Assembly (NCBI RefSeq): GCF_002941025.1 | Contig: NZ_PTJS01000001.1 | Location: forward strand, 7,629,677-7,693,676 | Source of the DNA: Streptomyces sp. QL37 | GTDB taxonomy: Bacteria; Actinomycetota; Actinomycetes; Streptomycetales; Streptomycetaceae | Length of the DNA: 64,000 bases | Direction: 5' to 3' | In this document: positions 34,728 through 43,924 of the stretch, piece by piece | How positions within the stretch are numbered: the stretch's first letter is position 1 | How the letters are laid out: the number at the start of each line of letters is the position of its first letter | Translations under genes and position numbers: made by a program | Notes under the pieces: generated by a model | The model's database searches: none | Told to the model about the DNA's origin: nothing | Seen by the model: only the letters and a program-made list of their open reading frames with translations

Positions 34728-36048
34728 CGTCAGCCGCAGGAGTCTGCTACGCGCTGCGGGCGTTGCGGGGGCCGGACTGCTCGCGGCCCCCGCCCTTGCG
34801 GCGTGCGGCACGTCCTCGGCCGCCCCGTTGCGGTCAGGACGCGCGCAGATCAGCCTGTGGACCCACGACCCCGACTACATCAAGACGTTCCGGACCGCCA
34901 TCGAGGACGTGGGTCTGATGCGGGGTTCCCGCTTTGACTTCGGGCTGGACATCACCAGTTCGGCACCCGCCGACATCATGACGCGAATGATCGCTCAGGC
35001 CGTGGCGGACGGGAACACACCCGATCTCGCGGGCCTCAACGTCGACCAGTTCCCCCGGGTGATGCAGTCGTCCATAGCGGAGAACCTCTTCGTCGACCTC
35101 ACCGGAACGGTCCGTCCGCTCGGCGACGATCTGCTCAAGCTGTCGCCCTACTCGGTCGACGGCGTCCCGTACGGCCTGGAATCCGGCAACGCGATCACGG
35201 TCCTGTACTACCGCCAGGACCTGTTCGACACGTACCGGGTCCCCGAGGATCTCGATACCTGGGAGGATTTCCTCGAACACGGCGCGCGGCTGAGCACCGA
35301 TCACAAGGTGAGCGTCGGCATGATCTCCACCGGCGACAACGGATCGATCGTCAACGGCTTCCTGCAGTTCCTGCTGCAGCGCGGTGGCGGATTCTTCGAC
35401 GCCGCAGGCGACCTGATCCTGGACTCGCCCGAAGCCCTCGAAGTCCTCGAGTTCATGACCCGCGGCGTCCGCTCAGGCGCGCTGATGGCTCTCCCGGACC
35501 CTTACGGCAGCGCCTGTGCCGCTGCTCTGAAGTCCGGGCGGCTCGCCGCCACCGCCATGCCCAACTGGTACAACACCGCCGGACTTCAGGCCAACGTACC
35601 GGAGCAGAAGGGGCGCTGGCGGATCCGGACCCTGCCTCGCTTCACCGGGGGTGGCCACATCGCCTCCACCATGGGCGGCACCGCCTTCGCCGTGCTGAAG
35701 GACAAACCCAACAGCGAGGCCGCGTTGGAACTGCTGCGCCGCGTCTACCTCAGCCGCGAAGGGCAAATCCTTCGCTACCGCTTCGGGGGCTATCTGCCCA
35801 CACTGGCGTCTCTGTACGAGGACCCCGAACTCGTTGCCACCGAGGACGGGTACCTCGGCGGTCAGAAGGCCTTCGGGATCTACAGCGCGGCAGCCGCCGA
35901 CCTTCCCCTCTTCTATCAGGCCGCCAGCATGCAGATTCTGTCCGACGTACTCGGAGGCCAGATCCTCGACGCGCTGAAGGGCCGCACGTCGCCCACCGCG
36001 GCGCTCAAGGCCGGCCTGAAGGCATACCGACAGCAGGTGAAACGATGA
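34720..36048 (+). CDS. sugar ABC transporter substrate-binding lipoprotein
   Basis: A 442-residue extracellular solute-binding protein (family 1, CUT1 type). The N terminus has a Tat motif, SRRSLLRAAGVAG, and a lipobox LAAC with Cys at about residue 29, so it is exported folded and lipid-anchored. The body has the standard two-lobe features such as GLESGNAITVLYYRQDLFD and ATAMPNWYNTAGL. It starts at GTG 34720 inside the GH35 gene and overlaps the first permease gene by ATGA. It probably captures galactose-containing oligosaccharides, judged from the operon. No ATPase gene is present; a shared MsiK-type ATPase elsewhere is likely. Confidence 0.93.
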   Translation: MPDVSRRSLLRAAGVAGAGLLAAPALAACGTSSAAPLRSGRAQISLWTHDPDYIKTFRTAIEDVGLMRGSRFDFGLDITSSAPADIMTRMIAQAVADGNTPDLAGLNVDQFPRVMQSSIAENLFVDLTGTVRPLGDDLLKLSPYSVDGVPYGLESGNAITVLYYRQDLFDTYRVPEDLDTWEDFLEHGARLSTDHKVSVGMISTGDNGSIVNGFLQFLLQRGGGFFDAAGDLILDSPEALEVLEFMTRGVRSGALMALPDPYGSACAAALKSGRLAATAMPNWYNTAGLQANVPEQKGRWRIRTLPRFTGGGHIASTMGGTAFAVLKDKPNSEAALELLRRVYLSREGQILRYRFGGYLPTLASLYEDPELVATEDGYLGGQKAFGIYSAAAADLPLFYQAASMQILSDVLGGQILDALKGRTSPTAALKAGLKAYRQQVKR

Positions 36049-37013
36049 CCGCGCCCCCGCCGACCCGCGCGCCCGTCCTGGAATCCCTCCCCGCCCGCAC
36101 CCCGGGCAAGGCCGCCCCACCCCGCACCTCCTGGTGGATGCGCCGACAGCGGACCTTGGCGCCCTACCTGTTCATCTCACCCTTCTACCTGCTCTACGGG
36201 TTGTTCCTGCTCGTTCCGATCCTGGTCGGCCTCTATCTCAGCTGTACCGAGTGGGCGGGCCTGGGCACACCGAAGTGGGTGGGCCTGCGCAACTACCAGG
36301 ACCTGCTGGCCGACCACAGCTTCTGGACCGCCGTCGGCAACACCGGTCTGTACGTCGTCTTCACCATGGCCGTCGTGATGCCCGCCGCCCTGCTCATCGC
36401 CCAGGCACTGAACGCCCGCGGCCTGCGCGGCCGGGATCTGTTCCGGCTGGCCTACTTCATGCCCGTGGTGATCTCCCCGATCGTCATCACCCTGGTCTTC
36501 GGGCTGTTCTTCGACAACGAATTCGGGCTTCTGAACGCGGTGGGTCACGCCGTGTTCGGATTCGGCGGCATCGACTGGCTGGGCTCGCCCGGCTGGGCGC
36601 GGGTGACGGTGGTGATCCTCGTGCTGTGGCGCTGGACCGGCTACCTGACCATCTTCTTCCTGGCAGGACTGCAGAACGTCCCGAAGGAGCTGTACGAGGC
36701 CGCGGACATCGACGGCGCCGGACCGGTCAGCCGCTTCCGCAACGTCACCCTGCCCTGCCTGCGTCCCGTGACCGCGTTCGTCGCGGTGACGGTACTGGTC
36801 AGCTCGGTCCAGATCTTCGAGGAGCCGTACCTGCTCACCCAGGGCGGCCCGGGTGAATCCACTCTGTCCGTCGCCCAGTTCATCTTCCGCGCCGGATTCC
36901 AGCGCCAGCAGCTCGGCTACGCGGCGGCGGCCGGCGTGCTGCTCTTCGTCGCCGTCTTCGCCCTCGGTCAGCTGGCCATGCGGGTGCTCGGGGTCGGAAG
37001 GGATGACCGATGA
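36045..37013 (+). CDS. carbohydrate ABC transporter permease, MalF type
   Basis: A 322-residue inner membrane permease with six predicted helices. The EAA motif, which contacts the ATPase, reads EAADIDGAGPVSRFRNVTLP near residue 220. The N terminus is Pro-rich and cytoplasmic. Four-base overlaps with the genes on both sides show tight translational coupling within the importer operon. Confidence 0.93.
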   Translation: MTAPPPTRAPVLESLPARTPGKAAPPRTSWWMRRQRTLAPYLFISPFYLLYGLFLLVPILVGLYLSCTEWAGLGTPKWVGLRNYQDLLADHSFWTAVGNTGLYVVFTMAVVMPAALLIAQALNARGLRGRDLFRLAYFMPVVISPIVITLVFGLFFDNEFGLLNAVGHAVFGFGGIDWLGSPGWARVTVVILVLWRWTGYLTIFFLAGLQNVPKELYEAADIDGAGPVSRFRNVTLPCLRPVTAFVAVTVLVSSVQIFEEPYLLTQGGPGESTLSVAQFIFRAGFQRQQLGYAAAAGVLLFVAVFALGQLAMRVLGVGRDDR

Positions 37014-37888
37014 CAACAGGTGCGTTCGATTCCACCGCCAAGCTCGGCCCGAGGGCCCGCCGAGGTCGCCGCAGGGCGAGCCGGGCCCTGCTCTACACGT
37101 TCCTGATCGCCTTGCTGCTGGTGTTCGCCCTGCCGCTGCTGTGGGCCCTGTCGTCCTCCTTCAAGGCCCGCGGTGACATCTTCGGCTACCCGCCCAAGCT
37201 CTTGCCCTCACCGGCGACCCTCGACAACTACCGAGGCCTGCTTGACGAGAACCCGTTCTGGAGCTGGCTGCTGATCAGCACGGTGGTCGCCGTCATCTCC
37301 ACCGTCGCGGCGGTGCTGCTGTGCGCGCTGGCCGGGTTCGCGTTCGCCAAATACCGCTTCCGCGGCAAGAACGTCCTGTTCAACGTGATGTTCAGCTCGC
37401 TGGCCGTGCCCTTCGCGGTGATCGTCGTTCCGCTGTTCGTCATGCTGGCCAAGGCCCACCTGACCACGCCCTACTTCGCACTGGTCGTGCCCTGGGTGGC
37501 ACCCGCCTTCGGCATCTTCATGATGCGCCAGTTCGCCGAACAGTCCATTCCCGACGCTCTGTTGGACGCGGCGCGTGTGGACGGCTGCACCGAGTTCGGA
37601 CTGTTCAGGCGCGTCGTACTGCCCCTGCTGCGGCCGGCCCTGGGCGCCCTCGGCGTCTGGTCCTTCCTGAACAGCTTCAACAGCCTCATCTGGCCTCTCA
37701 TCGTGGTGAGCGACCCGGGCGACTACACCCTCCCGCTGGGTATCCAGGCCCTGTTCGGTGCGACCAACCGGCAGTACGACCTGGTCCTGGCCGGCTCCGT
37801 CCTCGCGGCCATCCCGAGCCTGCTGGTCTTCTTCCTCCTGCGTAAGCAGCTCCTGGAAGGACTTACCGCCGGAGCGGTCAAGAGCTGA
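37010..37888 (+). CDS. carbohydrate ABC transporter permease, MalG type
   Basis: A 292-residue permease with six helices and an EAA-like motif DAARVDGCTEFGLFRRVVLP near residue 185. It pairs with the preceding MalF-type subunit to form the channel. The gene starts at ATG 37010, overlapping the upstream stop. The following 187 bases have no gene and lead to the GH43 gene, which could be read through from this operon or have its own promoter. Confidence 0.93.
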   Translation: MTTGAFDSTAKLGPRARRGRRRASRALLYTFLIALLLVFALPLLWALSSSFKARGDIFGYPPKLLPSPATLDNYRGLLDENPFWSWLLISTVVAVISTVAAVLLCALAGFAFAKYRFRGKNVLFNVMFSSLAVPFAVIVVPLFVMLAKAHLTTPYFALVVPWVAPAFGIFMMRQFAEQSIPDALLDAARVDGCTEFGLFRRVVLPLLRPALGALGVWSFLNSFNSLIWPLIVVSDPGDYTLPLGIQALFGATNRQYDLVLAGSVLAAIPSLLVFFLLRKQLLEGLTAGAVKS

Positions 37889-38075
37889 CCCGTGCCCTCC
37901 GCCCGGGCTCACCGGATCGGGAGGTGTGTGCCGAAGCGCCCGAGTGGTCCGACTGCCGCGGCCGGCACGGCAAGCGTCTGCCCGGCGGGGCAGCGAGGAA
38001 CGGCGCATGAGTAATGACACCGCATCATGTCGGCTTCTCATCGGACGAAGGTGTCCGGACAAGGGGACGGAATCA

Positions 38076-39707
38076 ATGCATCTCATCCGAAAACTCGGTC
38101 ACATCATCTCCGTCATGGCGATTGCGGCGACGGTCCTCGTCGGGGCGGCACCCGCCGCTCCGGCATCGGCCGCCGCAGGCGCCCCGGAGCCATCGCCCCG
38201 TGCACAGACCATCCGGAACGACGCCTTCTGGAAGGACACCGACGGCAACCTGATCGCTTCGCAGGGCGGTGGCGTCTTCAAGTTCGGGAACACCTACTAC
38301 TGGTACGGCGTCCACTACGCGGAGGCCGACCTCTACGCGGTGTCTCCCACCCGCAAACACCCACGGGCGACGTTCGCCTCGATCAGGGTGTACTCGTCGA
38401 AGGACCTGGTGAACTGGGACTTCGAGAACGAGGTCGCGGACCGGTCGACGCCGCTCGCCATTCCGCCGTCCAAGGACGTCAGCGGGGACGCCTTCTCCCG
38501 GATGGCGTCCCTCGACGACGCGGGCTGGGTCGGACGAATGGGGGTGGTGTACAACGAGGTCACGCACAAGTACGTGCTCATGACGCAGATGTCCACCACC
38601 TTCGACACGGACAGCAAGACGAACGCCGGGGTGCTCTTCCTCGAGAGTGAGTCCCCGACGGGAGACTTCACGTACGCCGACCTGCAGACGCAGATCCCGG
38701 GAGTGCTCTACCAGGGCACAGGTGACCAGACCGTGTTCACCGACGACGACGGCACGGACTACCTCGTCTTCTCCAACCGGAACGGCCGCAACCACACCTA
38801 TGTCGCGCGTCTCGATCCTTCCGACTCACTGAGCGTCGAACCTGCCGTCGAGGTGTCCTACAACGCGGCCGGCCGCGAGGGCAACGCGATGTTCAAGGCG
38901 AACGGGCACTACTACATCGCCAGTTCCGACCTGCACGGATGGAACTCCTCGGCCACGCACGTCATCAAATCCGCCGGAGACGATCCGCAGGGCCCCTACG
39001 GCCCGGAGACCGTCATGGCGGGTACGGAGGCGGACTACAGCCATGTCTCGCAGTCCGGGTTCTTCTTCACCGTGCACGGCAGGAAGACGGATACGGTGAT
39101 CTACGCGGGCGACCGATGGTCCGAGTTCGCGTGGAACGGAACGGGCTACAACCAGTGGGTCCCGCTCTCGTTCGATGACGAGGCGCCGGTGTTCAATTCG
39201 CTCAGTTCCTGGCGACTCGATGCCAGGACCGGGCGCTGGGCTGTGGGTAGGGACAACAATTTCGTTCTCAACCCGGACTTCGAGGCGGACCGCGTACCGG
39301 TGACGACTGTCACCGGATGGACCACGACCGTCGGTGACGACTCACCGTCGACGCAGTTCGTCTCCAACCCGACGCCGGCCGGCAACGGCACCCGTCACGC
39401 TCTGAAGCTCGGCAACCCGGAAGGGTTCGCGGGCGGCGTCTCCCAGCAGGATTCGATCCCGGGCGGTACCTACACGCTGTCGCTCTCCGCGAAGACGACA
39501 CCAGGCCTCGACACGGCCCGTGTCCACATCACGGACGCGCGCGGAAACGAGACGGTCCTCGACCTCCGAGCCGTCGGTTCCAGCTGGACGACGATCGCGT
39601 CGGAGCCCATCAAGTTGCGGCCTGGAAACGTCACGATCACGGTCGAAGCTTCGGCAACCGCAGGTGGAACACTGTCGGTGGACGGCCTCTCGCTCGCGCG
39701 TTCGTAG
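38076..39707 (+). CDS. secreted GH43 glycosidase, exo-beta-1,3-galactanase-like
   Basis: About 543 residues. A Sec signal peptide (LGHIISVMAIAATVLVGAA core, cleavage near ASAAA at about 31) precedes a five-bladed propeller that starts IRNDAFWKDTDGNLIASQGG and continues GVFKFGNTYYWYGVHYA. This opening is characteristic of GH43 subfamily 24 exo-beta-1,3-galactanases. From about residue 405 a beta-sandwich follows (NFVLNPDFEADRVPVTTVTG), which looks like a carbohydrate-binding module. ATG 38076 has AAGGGGA upstream. The enzyme would release galactose or galacto-oligosaccharides for the adjacent importer and GH35 enzyme. Confidence 0.88.
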   Translation: MHLIRKLGHIISVMAIAATVLVGAAPAAPASAAAGAPEPSPRAQTIRNDAFWKDTDGNLIASQGGGVFKFGNTYYWYGVHYAEADLYAVSPTRKHPRATFASIRVYSSKDLVNWDFENEVADRSTPLAIPPSKDVSGDAFSRMASLDDAGWVGRMGVVYNEVTHKYVLMTQMSTTFDTDSKTNAGVLFLESESPTGDFTYADLQTQIPGVLYQGTGDQTVFTDDDGTDYLVFSNRNGRNHTYVARLDPSDSLSVEPAVEVSYNAAGREGNAMFKANGHYYIASSDLHGWNSSATHVIKSAGDDPQGPYGPETVMAGTEADYSHVSQSGFFFTVHGRKTDTVIYAGDRWSEFAWNGTGYNQWVPLSFDDEAPVFNSLSSWRLDARTGRWAVGRDNNFVLNPDFEADRVPVTTVTGWTTTVGDDSPSTQFVSNPTPAGNGTRHALKLGNPEGFAGGVSQQDSIPGGTYTLSLSAKTTPGLDTARVHITDARGNETVLDLRAVGSSWTTIASEPIKLRPGNVTITVEASATAGGTLSVDGLSLARS

Positions 39708-39727
39708 CAGCGGAACCCGGACTCCTA

Positions 39728-39765
39728 CGGCAATGCCTCGCCCTGCCCGGGGCGAGGCATTGCCG
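39728..39765 (+). terminator. terminator of the GH35-GH43 cluster
   Basis: A perfect 16-bp stem (39728-39743 with 39750-39765) and a six-base loop, about 20 bases after the GH43 stop. Confidence 0.85.
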
Positions 39766-39860
39766 TGCCTGACCACTCCAGGCGGCTGCCGCGCCGGGGT
39801 GGCATCGTGAGCTCTGGTCGCAGCGCCTTCGGCGTACGTTCGGCGCTCCACCGGGGCAGA

Positions 39861-39896
39861 CGGACGCTCGGCCGGAACTTCCCGGCCGAGCGTCCG
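39861..39896 (-). terminator. terminator of the acyltransferase fusion gene
   Basis: A perfect 15-bp stem (CGGACGCTCGGCCGG, 39861-39875, with 39882-39896) and loop AACTTC. It faces the minus-strand gene that stops at 39979, back to back with the hairpin at 39728. Confidence 0.8.
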
Positions 39897-39978
39897 TGTG
39901 GCGGCTGTCGGTGGACCCAATCATCCGAAGGCATGCGCGCACCTGGAGTCAGGGTGTGCCCGTGTGGGGCGCAGAGCC

Positions 39979-41679
39979 TCAGCTCGGGGGCGCGGCCGGT
40001 TCGGGCCGGTGCACTCCGCGGGGCCGGTATCCCAGCGCGTCGGAGATGCCCGCGAGATCGGACAGGTACCAGATGATCGCCAGCCACATCTCGGTGCCCT
40101 GCAGGCCGGGCTGTGTCTCCCGGGCACTCCTGGTCGACGGGTGCTGTGCTCTGAAGGCGAAGCCCTGGCCGTCGACCCAGCGGCCCAGGGCGTCGGACAG
40201 CAGGCGCCTGGCCAGGGCCACGGTCTCTTCCGTGCGGTGGCCGGTCGTACGGGTGAGCCACAACGGTTGGGCGATGTCGAGGATGTTGCAGGCCGTCTGC
40301 CGCTCGGGCAGCGTGTAGCGGATGTCGCGCGCGTGTTCGAGGACGGTGTCGATGACGCGCTCGGGGTAGGGCACAGGAAGTCCGAACTGGGCGAACGTGC
40401 CCCGGCTGGCGCGGTAGAAACCGTTGACCGGGAGGAGGAGCCCGTCGACCGCGCTCTCCTTCCCCCAGAGGCCGGTGCGGGGGTCGGCATGAGTGAGCAG
40501 CCAGCCCAGCAGCGCTTCCACCGCCCCGCCCTGCCCGGTCGCACCATGGCGTCGATTCCACAGGAACGCGGTGCCCAGCGTGTCGACCCAGGCGCCGGAG
40601 TGCCAGGGCTCTTCGTGCCAGGGGAGCGCGCCGAGCGCTGTGGTGACATCGGCGGCACTCATCCTGTCGACGTTGCGGAGCGGATGCGGGAAAGCGCTGC
40701 CGAGCAGGTCCAGGGCGTAGCCCACGCACAGGATGTGGTAGCTCGTCTCATCGCTGAAGGGCGCCTCGCCGTAGGGGAGACGGGGGCTTCCCGGTCCCAG
40801 CGGGCGGACGAGCCCGGTGTCCCGGTCCTGCCACGACCGCAGTCGCTCGCGTTGCCTGTCGGCGGAGAGAGGACCGGGAGCGTGCCCCAGCAGGAGGTCC
40901 GCGATCTCGATCGCGTCGCACTGAGCCCGTACGGTGGGGTCGCCGCCCGGTGCGTCCGTGAACAGTCCGTCTTCCTCATCGGGGGAGAAGCACCGGGCGA
41001 GGACTTCCTCGGCCTGGGCGCGTGCTGTGTCGGCGAACGTGGCCACCGCACCGACCAGATCCGTGCCGCCCTTCGCCGTCGTCGAACGACCGGCACCCCG
41101 CCGGCGAAGGACGCGGGCGGGGTTTCCGCCGACCACAGCGGCCGCCGGTACGTCCTTGGTCACCACGCTGCCCGCACCGATCACGGCTCCGTCCCCGATG
41201 GTGATGCCGTCCAGGACGACGACGTGGGAGCCGATCCACACGTCGTTGCCGACACGTATGCCCTGCGAGGTCAACGGCTGGCGGAAGACCTCCGTGTCCG
41301 GGTCGTCGAACCCGTGGTTGAAGGCGAGGAGGGAGGTATGAGCACCGATACGGACGGCGTCGCCGAGTTCGACGGTGCCGCGCACCACCGTGTAGGCGTT
41401 GATCGTGCAGTCCCGTCCCGCGTCCAGGGTGCCGGTCAGATAGGCGCCGGCGGCGACGTAGCTCCGCGGTCCGAGAACCAGACGCTCGTTCTGCACCGCG
41501 GCCAGCCGGGAGACGAAGCAGTCCTCGCCGAACCGGTGACCGTCGTTGTCCTTCCGCAGGGCGGACTGGATCCTTCGCTGCCGGTCGCGATCGTCGTCGT
41601 CGGCTTCGGTCCAGTAGTTCCAAGGGGAGTAGTCGAACAGATCGGGGCCCGTCAGGCCCTCTCCAGTGGCTTCGTTCAT
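39979..41679 (-). CDS. left-handed beta-helix acyltransferase fused to an alpha-helical toroid-like domain
   Basis: About 566 residues. Residues about 45-190 are hexapeptide repeats of a left-handed beta-helix acyltransferase: LGDAVRIGAHTSLLAFNHGF, then VGNDVWIGSHVVVLDGITIG and IGAGSVVTKDVPAAAVVGGN, ending PARVLRRR. The remaining roughly 370 residues contain paired helices (LPWHEEPWHSGAWVDTLGTA, WLLTHADPRTGLWG, YLSDLAGISDALGY) like the alpha/alpha toroids of carbohydrate-active enzymes or terpene cyclases; I cannot name the family. ATG 41679 has GGAACGGA upstream. Its promoter shares a 19-bp element with the GH35 operon, so a role in galactoside or polysaccharide use is inferred. Confidence 0.8.
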   Translation of the reverse strand: MNEATGEGLTGPDLFDYSPWNYWTEADDDDRDRQRRIQSALRKDNDGHRFGEDCFVSRLAAVQNERLVLGPRSYVAAGAYLTGTLDAGRDCTINAYTVVRGTVELGDAVRIGAHTSLLAFNHGFDDPDTEVFRQPLTSQGIRVGNDVWIGSHVVVLDGITIGDGAVIGAGSVVTKDVPAAAVVGGNPARVLRRRGAGRSTTAKGGTDLVGAVATFADTARAQAEEVLARCFSPDEEDGLFTDAPGGDPTVRAQCDAIEIADLLLGHAPGPLSADRQRERLRSWQDRDTGLVRPLGPGSPRLPYGEAPFSDETSYHILCVGYALDLLGSAFPHPLRNVDRMSAADVTTALGALPWHEEPWHSGAWVDTLGTAFLWNRRHGATGQGGAVEALLGWLLTHADPRTGLWGKESAVDGLLLPVNGFYRASRGTFAQFGLPVPYPERVIDTVLEHARDIRYTLPERQTACNILDIAQPLWLTRTTGHRTEETVALARRLLSDALGRWVDGQGFAFRAQHPSTRSARETQPGLQGTEMWLAIIWYLSDLAGISDALGYRPRGVHRPEPAAPPS

Positions 41680-41872
41680 GCCGTCCGTTCCAAGTCGTGG
41701 TGACGCGCTGCGGCAGCGGCGTGGGGCCGGGGGAGAGGGGCTGAGCTGTGGTTTCTCGGGTCCGGCAGTCGTCGATGGATGCTCATGCGGCACGTTCAAG
41801 ACCCGCGCGGTCGGTGCGGGACGTGCAGGACCCGGTCGCTCCCCCGCCCGAGCGGCTCGGCCGACTGCGTCA

Positions 41873-41921
41873 ATCGTCGACGCGGGCCTGGGGGATGTCA
41901 ATATGTATTCATAATTAATGC
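41873..41921 (-). promoter_or_regulatory. promoter of the acyltransferase fusion gene with the same 19-bp AT-rich element
   Basis: On the minus strand, GCATTAATTATGAATACAT (41903-41921) is followed by one base, TTGACA (41896-41901), a 17-base spacer and GACGAT (41873-41878). Element, spacing and -10 match the GH35 promoter at 32262-32310 almost exactly. The element overlaps the TAA stop codon of the upstream DUF2264 gene (41915-41917). The inferred leader to ATG 41679 is about 190 bases. Confidence 0.8.
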
Positions 41922-43924
41922 CTGTCGTCGTGCCGGCCATCCGAGGAGGCCGGACGTGCGGTCAACAGGTCACTTCCGACGCGGGTGCTGGTGCCGTCGG
42001 GGAAGCCGACCTCGACCGATCCGTCGGGCGTCGGGCGGGCGTACGCAAGGCTTGCGAGTTCGGACACGGCGTCGCGCAGTTCCGGGTCGGCCGTGAGTAC
42101 GACGAGCGTGGCCAGTAGGAGTGATCCGCCGGGGTACCGGGAGAGACGCAGCAAGGGCGTGGCCGAGAAGACCCCGACCGCGTTCCTGTTACGTGCCTGG
42201 TCCACCTCCCCGGCCGGCGCATGGCCGCCCTCGTTCCATCCGAGCAGGCCGAAGAGCGCTGTGGTCAGCCCATCCGCTCTGCGGGCCACTGCCCTGCCCG
42301 CGCCGGTCTCCTCGACCGGGGGAGCCTCGTCGCAGGCTACGGCCCAACCGCCTTCCCGTACGGATGCTCCGGCCGGCCCTTGGACGCGGTGCACCCGCAC
42401 TTCCCACGGGCCGCGCACGACGCTGGTCGTGACGATGACCGACGGCCCCTCACCCTCCTCCGTCGACGGAGCGTGCCAGGACGCGGCGTGGTGACCACGG
42501 GCGTGCAGGGGATGGATCCTGCCCCGGACAGTTGCCGAACCGGCCGGCTCGATCAGCGCGATGTGATTGTCCGGCGCTTCGGGCTCGCCCTCCGGTGGTG
42601 TTTCCGGAGCCGTGGCACTGGAATAGGCGAACCGGCTGTAGTGCGGGCTGTGATGGGAGGGGGCCGGTGAAGGGGGCAGCCGGTCGCTGCCGTGGTTGAC
42701 GAGGCGAACGATTCCGTCGCCGGCCGTTGAGTGGATGAGCCAGCCCGGAGCGGGCAGGGCGAGACACCGGTCGGCGAGGTCGACAGGGGACGGCTCCTCC
42801 GGGGCGGTCCACGCCGGATGCTCCGGGGGCAGCAGGAGGCCGAGGAACGCCTTGCTCGCCCAGTAGGGAGAGGCCGGGCCGGAGTACGCCTGGGTGACGG
42901 GCAGGAAGGGCCGGTACCACCCGAGACTCAGCACGCCGTCGTCGTCCGGTACGCCGCGGTCGGCGAAGTGTTTCAGGGCTCCTGAGGCGAGGCGGCGGGT
43001 GCGGCCGGGAGGCAGTGGGGAGGCACCCACCAGCGCTCCGGCCCACAGCGGGGCCGCGGTGGCGTAGCGGTACGTGAGCGAACGGCCCTGGTGGACGGGA
43101 GCGCCGTCGGAGCCGAAGAAGTACTGGTGGGTTTCGAGGAAGGCGCTCAGCCGGGACCGGTGGGAGGCGACCAGGGCGGGGTCCGCGCGGTCTCCCGCGA
43201 TGCGTTCCCAGAGCACTGGATAGAGGTGGAGCGCGAGGGCGTTGTAGTAGTCGAACTTGCGACCGTCACCGTCGGTGTACCAGCCGTCGCCGCGGTACCA
43301 GTCGTCCAGCCGCGCAAGGCCGGCGTCGATCTCGCTCCGCCGGTAGGGGGCACCGATCGAGGCGAGGAACTCCTCGGTGATGACCTGGAAGAGGCGCCAG
43401 TTGGAGTCGTTGGCCCGAGCCCCCACGAAGCCCCCCAGCCACGCGGCGACCCGCTGTCGCACGGTGTCCGCCAGGTGGTCCCACAGCCAGGGGCGTGTCT
43501 CGTGCAGGGCCACGGCGATGGACGCGGCCTCCACCATGGGCTGCGACCTGTCGGTGATGCGTGGCCAGTGTTCCCGATGACGCGGATCCGTACCCGCGGC
43601 GAGACCCTCCGCGTAACGGGTGATGAGGTCACCGATCACGGTCCGCCCCGGCACGTCACGACCCCGAGCGCCGGCGACGCGAAAGGAGGCCAGCAGGAAC
43701 GAGCGCGCGTACCCTTCCAGGCCGTCCGACCACGCGCCGGCTATTCCCGTACGGCCGGGAAGCCGGTACTGGGCGAGACCGGGTGTGGCGTGGGGCAGCA
43801 GACCGTCCAGCAGCCTGTCCGCGTGGGCCTCCCAGTGAGCACGGGTGTAGCCCGTGAACGGGGAGACGCGTGGTTCCGGCAGTGGCGAAGGGGGCGAGTC
43901 GGTCGGACGATGTGGCGCGGTCAT
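41915..43924 (-). CDS. DUF2264 protein, possible glycoside hydrolase
   Basis: A 669-residue protein without a signal peptide. The N-terminal part (about 20-400) is a predicted alpha/alpha barrel with GYTRAHWEAHADRLLDGLLP, GLEGYARSFLLASFR and YRGDGWYTDGDGRKFDYYN, matching DUF2264. The rest is beta-rich. DUF2264 proteins occur in polysaccharide loci, and I recall a link to GH154 beta-glucuronidases, of which I am not certain. Glucuronidase activity on arabinogalactan side chains would suit the neighbouring galactanase. The ATG overlaps the lacI stop by four bases, so it is the last gene of the importer operon. Confidence 0.85.
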   Translation of the reverse strand: MTAPHRPTDSPPSPLPEPRVSPFTGYTRAHWEAHADRLLDGLLPHATPGLAQYRLPGRTGIAGAWSDGLEGYARSFLLASFRVAGARGRDVPGRTVIGDLITRYAEGLAAGTDPRHREHWPRITDRSQPMVEAASIAVALHETRPWLWDHLADTVRQRVAAWLGGFVGARANDSNWRLFQVITEEFLASIGAPYRRSEIDAGLARLDDWYRGDGWYTDGDGRKFDYYNALALHLYPVLWERIAGDRADPALVASHRSRLSAFLETHQYFFGSDGAPVHQGRSLTYRYATAAPLWAGALVGASPLPPGRTRRLASGALKHFADRGVPDDDGVLSLGWYRPFLPVTQAYSGPASPYWASKAFLGLLLPPEHPAWTAPEEPSPVDLADRCLALPAPGWLIHSTAGDGIVRLVNHGSDRLPPSPAPSHHSPHYSRFAYSSATAPETPPEGEPEAPDNHIALIEPAGSATVRGRIHPLHARGHHAASWHAPSTEEGEGPSVIVTTSVVRGPWEVRVHRVQGPAGASVREGGWAVACDEAPPVEETGAGRAVARRADGLTTALFGLLGWNEGGHAPAGEVDQARNRNAVGVFSATPLLRLSRYPGGSLLLATLVVLTADPELRDAVSELASLAYARPTPDGSVEVGFPDGTSTRVGSDLLTARPASSDGRHDDRH

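Noticed and set aside
37758..38075. N-terminal extension of the GH43 protein
   Set aside because: It would overlap the permease gene and place the Sec signal peptide internally. ATG 38076 with AAGGGGA starts just before the signal peptide.
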